DNA of 23,288 nt, from contig DASYQV010000313.1 in NCBI GenBank assembly GCA_036005125.1, positions 1-23,288 of the forward strand, given 5' to 3'. A program made the position numbers and the translations under genes. This document shows positions 21,978-23,288 of this stretch, piece by piece (position 1 is the first letter of the stretch; each line of letters begins with the position of its first letter). The DNA comes from DASYQV01 sp036005125 (lineage in GTDB: Bacteria; Acidobacteriota; Vicinamibacteria; Vicinamibacterales; UBA2999). Under the pieces are notes generated by a model. The model was not told where the DNA came from and did not search any database. It worked only from the letters and a program-made list of their open reading frames with translations.

Positions 21978-22730
21978 ATGCGCGGTCCCCGTACAGGCTT
22001 CAGGCCTCGGGCTTCAGGCTTCGGGCTTGATTCTGGTGAATCACTCGCCGCTCGGGCCTCAGGAGCTTCAGGCCCGAAGCCCGACGCGCGAAGCCCGAAG
22101 CCCGCGCTGATCTTCCCCACAGCCGTTGCGCGCAAACCAATCACTCTGCTCAAGATCCTGATCGTCGTGGCCGGTCTGATTCCCGCCGCGGCCCTCGTTG
22201 TCGGTCTGTTCACCGATGCGCTCGGCGCGAATCCCGTCGAGACGATCACTCACCAGACGGGCACGACCGGCCTGGCTTTTCTGCTCATCACGCTCTCGGT
22301 CACGCCGCTGCGGCGCATCAGCGGCTGGAACGAATTGATCCGCGTCCGGCGCATGCTCGGCCTGTTCGCGTTCTTCTACGCGACGCTCCATGTGCTCACG
22401 TGGGCCGTGCTCGATCATTTCTTCGACCCGTCTGCCATGATGGCTGATGTCGTCAAACGTCCCTTCATCACCGCGGGCATGACTGCGTATCTGCTGCTGG
22501 TGCCGCTTGCGCTGACGTCGACGAACGGCATGATCCGGCGTCTCGGTGGCCGGCGATGGCAGCAGCTTCACCGCCTCGCCTATCTTGCCGCCATCGCTGT
22601 CGTGGTCCACTTCTGGTGGCTCGTCAAAGCCGATGTGACCGAGCCCCAGCGCTGGGCCCTCGCGCTCACGGTGTTGTTGGGTTTCCGAGCATGGTGGACA
22701 TTGCGGACCAGGTTGTCATCGCGATTCTGA
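21978..22730 (+). CDS. msrQ: MsrQ, haem-binding membrane subunit, with repeat-encoded N-terminus
   Basis: The 250-residue protein passes electrons from the quinone pool to MsrP. From about residue 53 it shows the MsrQ pattern of about six membrane helices with ITHQTGTTGLAFLL, RRMLGLFAFFYATLHVLTW and LHRLAYLAAIAVVVHFWW, including the conserved haem-ligand histidines. The ATG at 21978 begins one base after the msrP stop and is the only in-frame ATG before the first helix. The first 42 residues are therefore encoded largely by the inverted array at 21994-22104 and read as Arg/Pro/Ser/Gly-rich low complexity, absent from typical MsrQ proteins of about 200 residues. A non-ATG start after the array (for example the CTG near 22107) is the alternative. 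The 3' end overlaps the next gene by 40 bp. Confidence 0.9.
   Translation: MRGPRTGFRPRASGFGLDSGESLAARASGASGPKPDARSPKPALIFPTAVARKPITLLKILIVVAGLIPAAALVVGLFTDALGANPVETITHQTGTTGLAFLLITLSVTPLRRISGWNELIRVRRMLGLFAFFYATLHVLTWAVLDHFFDPSAMMADVVKRPFITAGMTAYLLLVPLALTSTNGMIRRLGGRRWQQLHRLAYLAAIAVVVHFWWLVKADVTEPQRWALALTVLLGFRAWWTLRTRLSSRF
21994..22104. repeat. Inverted array of GGCTTCAGG/GGGCTT units inside a gene start
   Basis: The left arm (21994-22029) has CAGGCTTCAGGCCTCGGGCTT-type units. The right arm (22051-22104) repeats GAAGCCCG and CAGGCCCG, its reverse complement. About 20 bp separates them. It starts 17 bases after the msrP stop and lies wholly within the msrQ reading frame as called from 21978. 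The unit also occurs at 15290-15322. Confidence 0.85.
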
Positions 22731-23288
22731 CACGCGCTCCATCCGCGGCTGGCAAAACACGCCTGTTCCAGGAGCTTGGCCGCCCGGTCGACCGCGAGCT
22801 CCTGGCGGCCCTGTTACTCGACACGATTGATGCGATCGAATCGGTGCGCGCCCCGCGCGTCGTGTTCGTCGCGCCGGCGTCTGCGGTCGACGAGGTGCGC
22901 GCGATCGTCCCGCGTGAGGTCGACGTGCTCGCACAGGGCGACGGCGATCTCGGCGCGCGCATGCGTCGCGCCTTTGACGACCTGTTCGCGCGTGGAGCCC
23001 GCGGCGTTGTGCTCGTCGGTTCGGACCTTCCGGGTGTGTCAGCAGCGGTGGTGCGAGGCGCGGTTGAAACGCTCGACGCGCGTGCCGGATGTGTCGTCCT
23101 GGGTCCGGCCGAAGACGGCGGCTACTATCTCATTGGCGCCACGAGGACGCCGGCCGTCCTGCTCGCCGGCATCGAGTGGAGCACGGCGGACGTCCTCGCG
23201 AGCACGGAAGCGCGGGCCCGCCAGTCCGGCCTCGAGACTGTTCGTCTCCCGATCGGACGTGATATCGACTCGCTCGCCGATCTGGCCA
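22691..23288 (+). CDS. TIGR04282/DUF2064 glycosyltransferase-like protein, 3' end beyond window
   Basis: The frame is open from the ATG at 22691 to the right edge (199 residues seen). Family signatures are clear: AILTRAPSAAGKTRL near the N-terminus, then VGSDLPGVSAAVV (about 114-126) and GPAEDGGYYLIGA (about 144-156), followed by IEWSTADVLAST. The family (rSAM/selenodomain-associated transferase 1) has a nucleotidyl/glycosyltransferase-like fold and unknown exact role. It often pairs with TIGR04283 proteins, one of which is at 20225-20899. The start overlaps the end of msrQ by 40 bp; a GTG at the next codon is possible. No radical-SAM gene is visible before the edge. Confidence 0.88.
   Translation, partial: MVDIADQVVIAILTRAPSAAGKTRLFQELGRPVDRELLAALLLDTIDAIESVRAPRVVFVAPASAVDEVRAIVPREVDVLAQGDGDLGARMRRAFDDLFARGARGVVLVGSDLPGVSAAVVRGAVETLDARAGCVVLGPAEDGGYYLIGATRTPAVLLAGIEWSTADVLASTEARARQSGLETVRLPIGRDIDSLADLA

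Overview
The window looks like a chromosomal segment of a high-GC Gram-negative bacterium. An outer-membrane polysaccharide exporter, a probable outer-membrane beta-barrel, two NtrC-type sigma-54 activators and a PEP-CTERM-like protein all fit a diderm. The gene types and the odd repeat-filled gaps make me think of Acidobacteriota (Vicinamibacteria-like), but this is an impression and not a proof. I saw no rRNA, tRNA, CRISPR array, transposase or phage gene.

Region 1 (1-11071, minus strand) is an exopolysaccharide operon read from right to left. Its order is an UpxY/NusG-like antiterminator, a beta-barrel protein, a Wza-like exporter, a GumC/Wzz-like chain-length protein, a separate BY-kinase, an EpsB-type initiating sugar transferase, a Wzy/O-antigen-ligase protein, a GT4 glycosyltransferase, a CelD-like acyltransferase and a DegT-like aminotransferase cut by the window edge. 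Most joints overlap by 4-13 bp (GTGA and ATGA overlaps), which suggests tight translational coupling. The set resembles the polysaccharide part of exosortase-A (XrtA) loci, but no exosortase is in the window. A 789-bp non-coding stretch (11072-11860) precedes the operon.

Region 2 (11861-19590, minus strand) is regulatory. A sigma-54 response regulator, a degenerate GGDEF protein and a second CelD/FemAB-like acyltransferase form one operon behind a near-perfect -24/-12 promoter. Upstream lie a tandem SagB/ThcOx nitroreductase, a second sigma-54 response regulator and a small soluble histidine-kinase-like protein lacking its N-box Asn.

Region 3 (19591-23288) holds a small PEP-CTERM-like gene (+) behind a sigma-54-like promoter, a TIGR04283-type glycosyltransferase (-), the methionine-sulfoxide reductase pair msrP-msrQ (+), and a TIGR04282/DUF2064 protein (+) cut by the right edge.

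The structure least explained by the genes is a set of short-period tandem arrays, mostly arranged as inverted pairs, sitting within a few bases of gene 3' ends (5881-5993, 6714-6912, 11745-11857, 15290-15322, 18804-18887, 21994-22104, plus a one-armed array at 11581-11678). They fall into about four sequence families, two or three of which recur in the window. Some run into coding sequence (the SagB C-terminus and the MsrQ N-terminus). Two further genes have the bases around their stop codon duplicated in tandem (6917-6980 and 20203-20238). A working model is that one or both sigma-54 activators control the polysaccharide operon and the PEP-CTERM-like protein, while the repeat hairpins shape mRNA ends inside operons.
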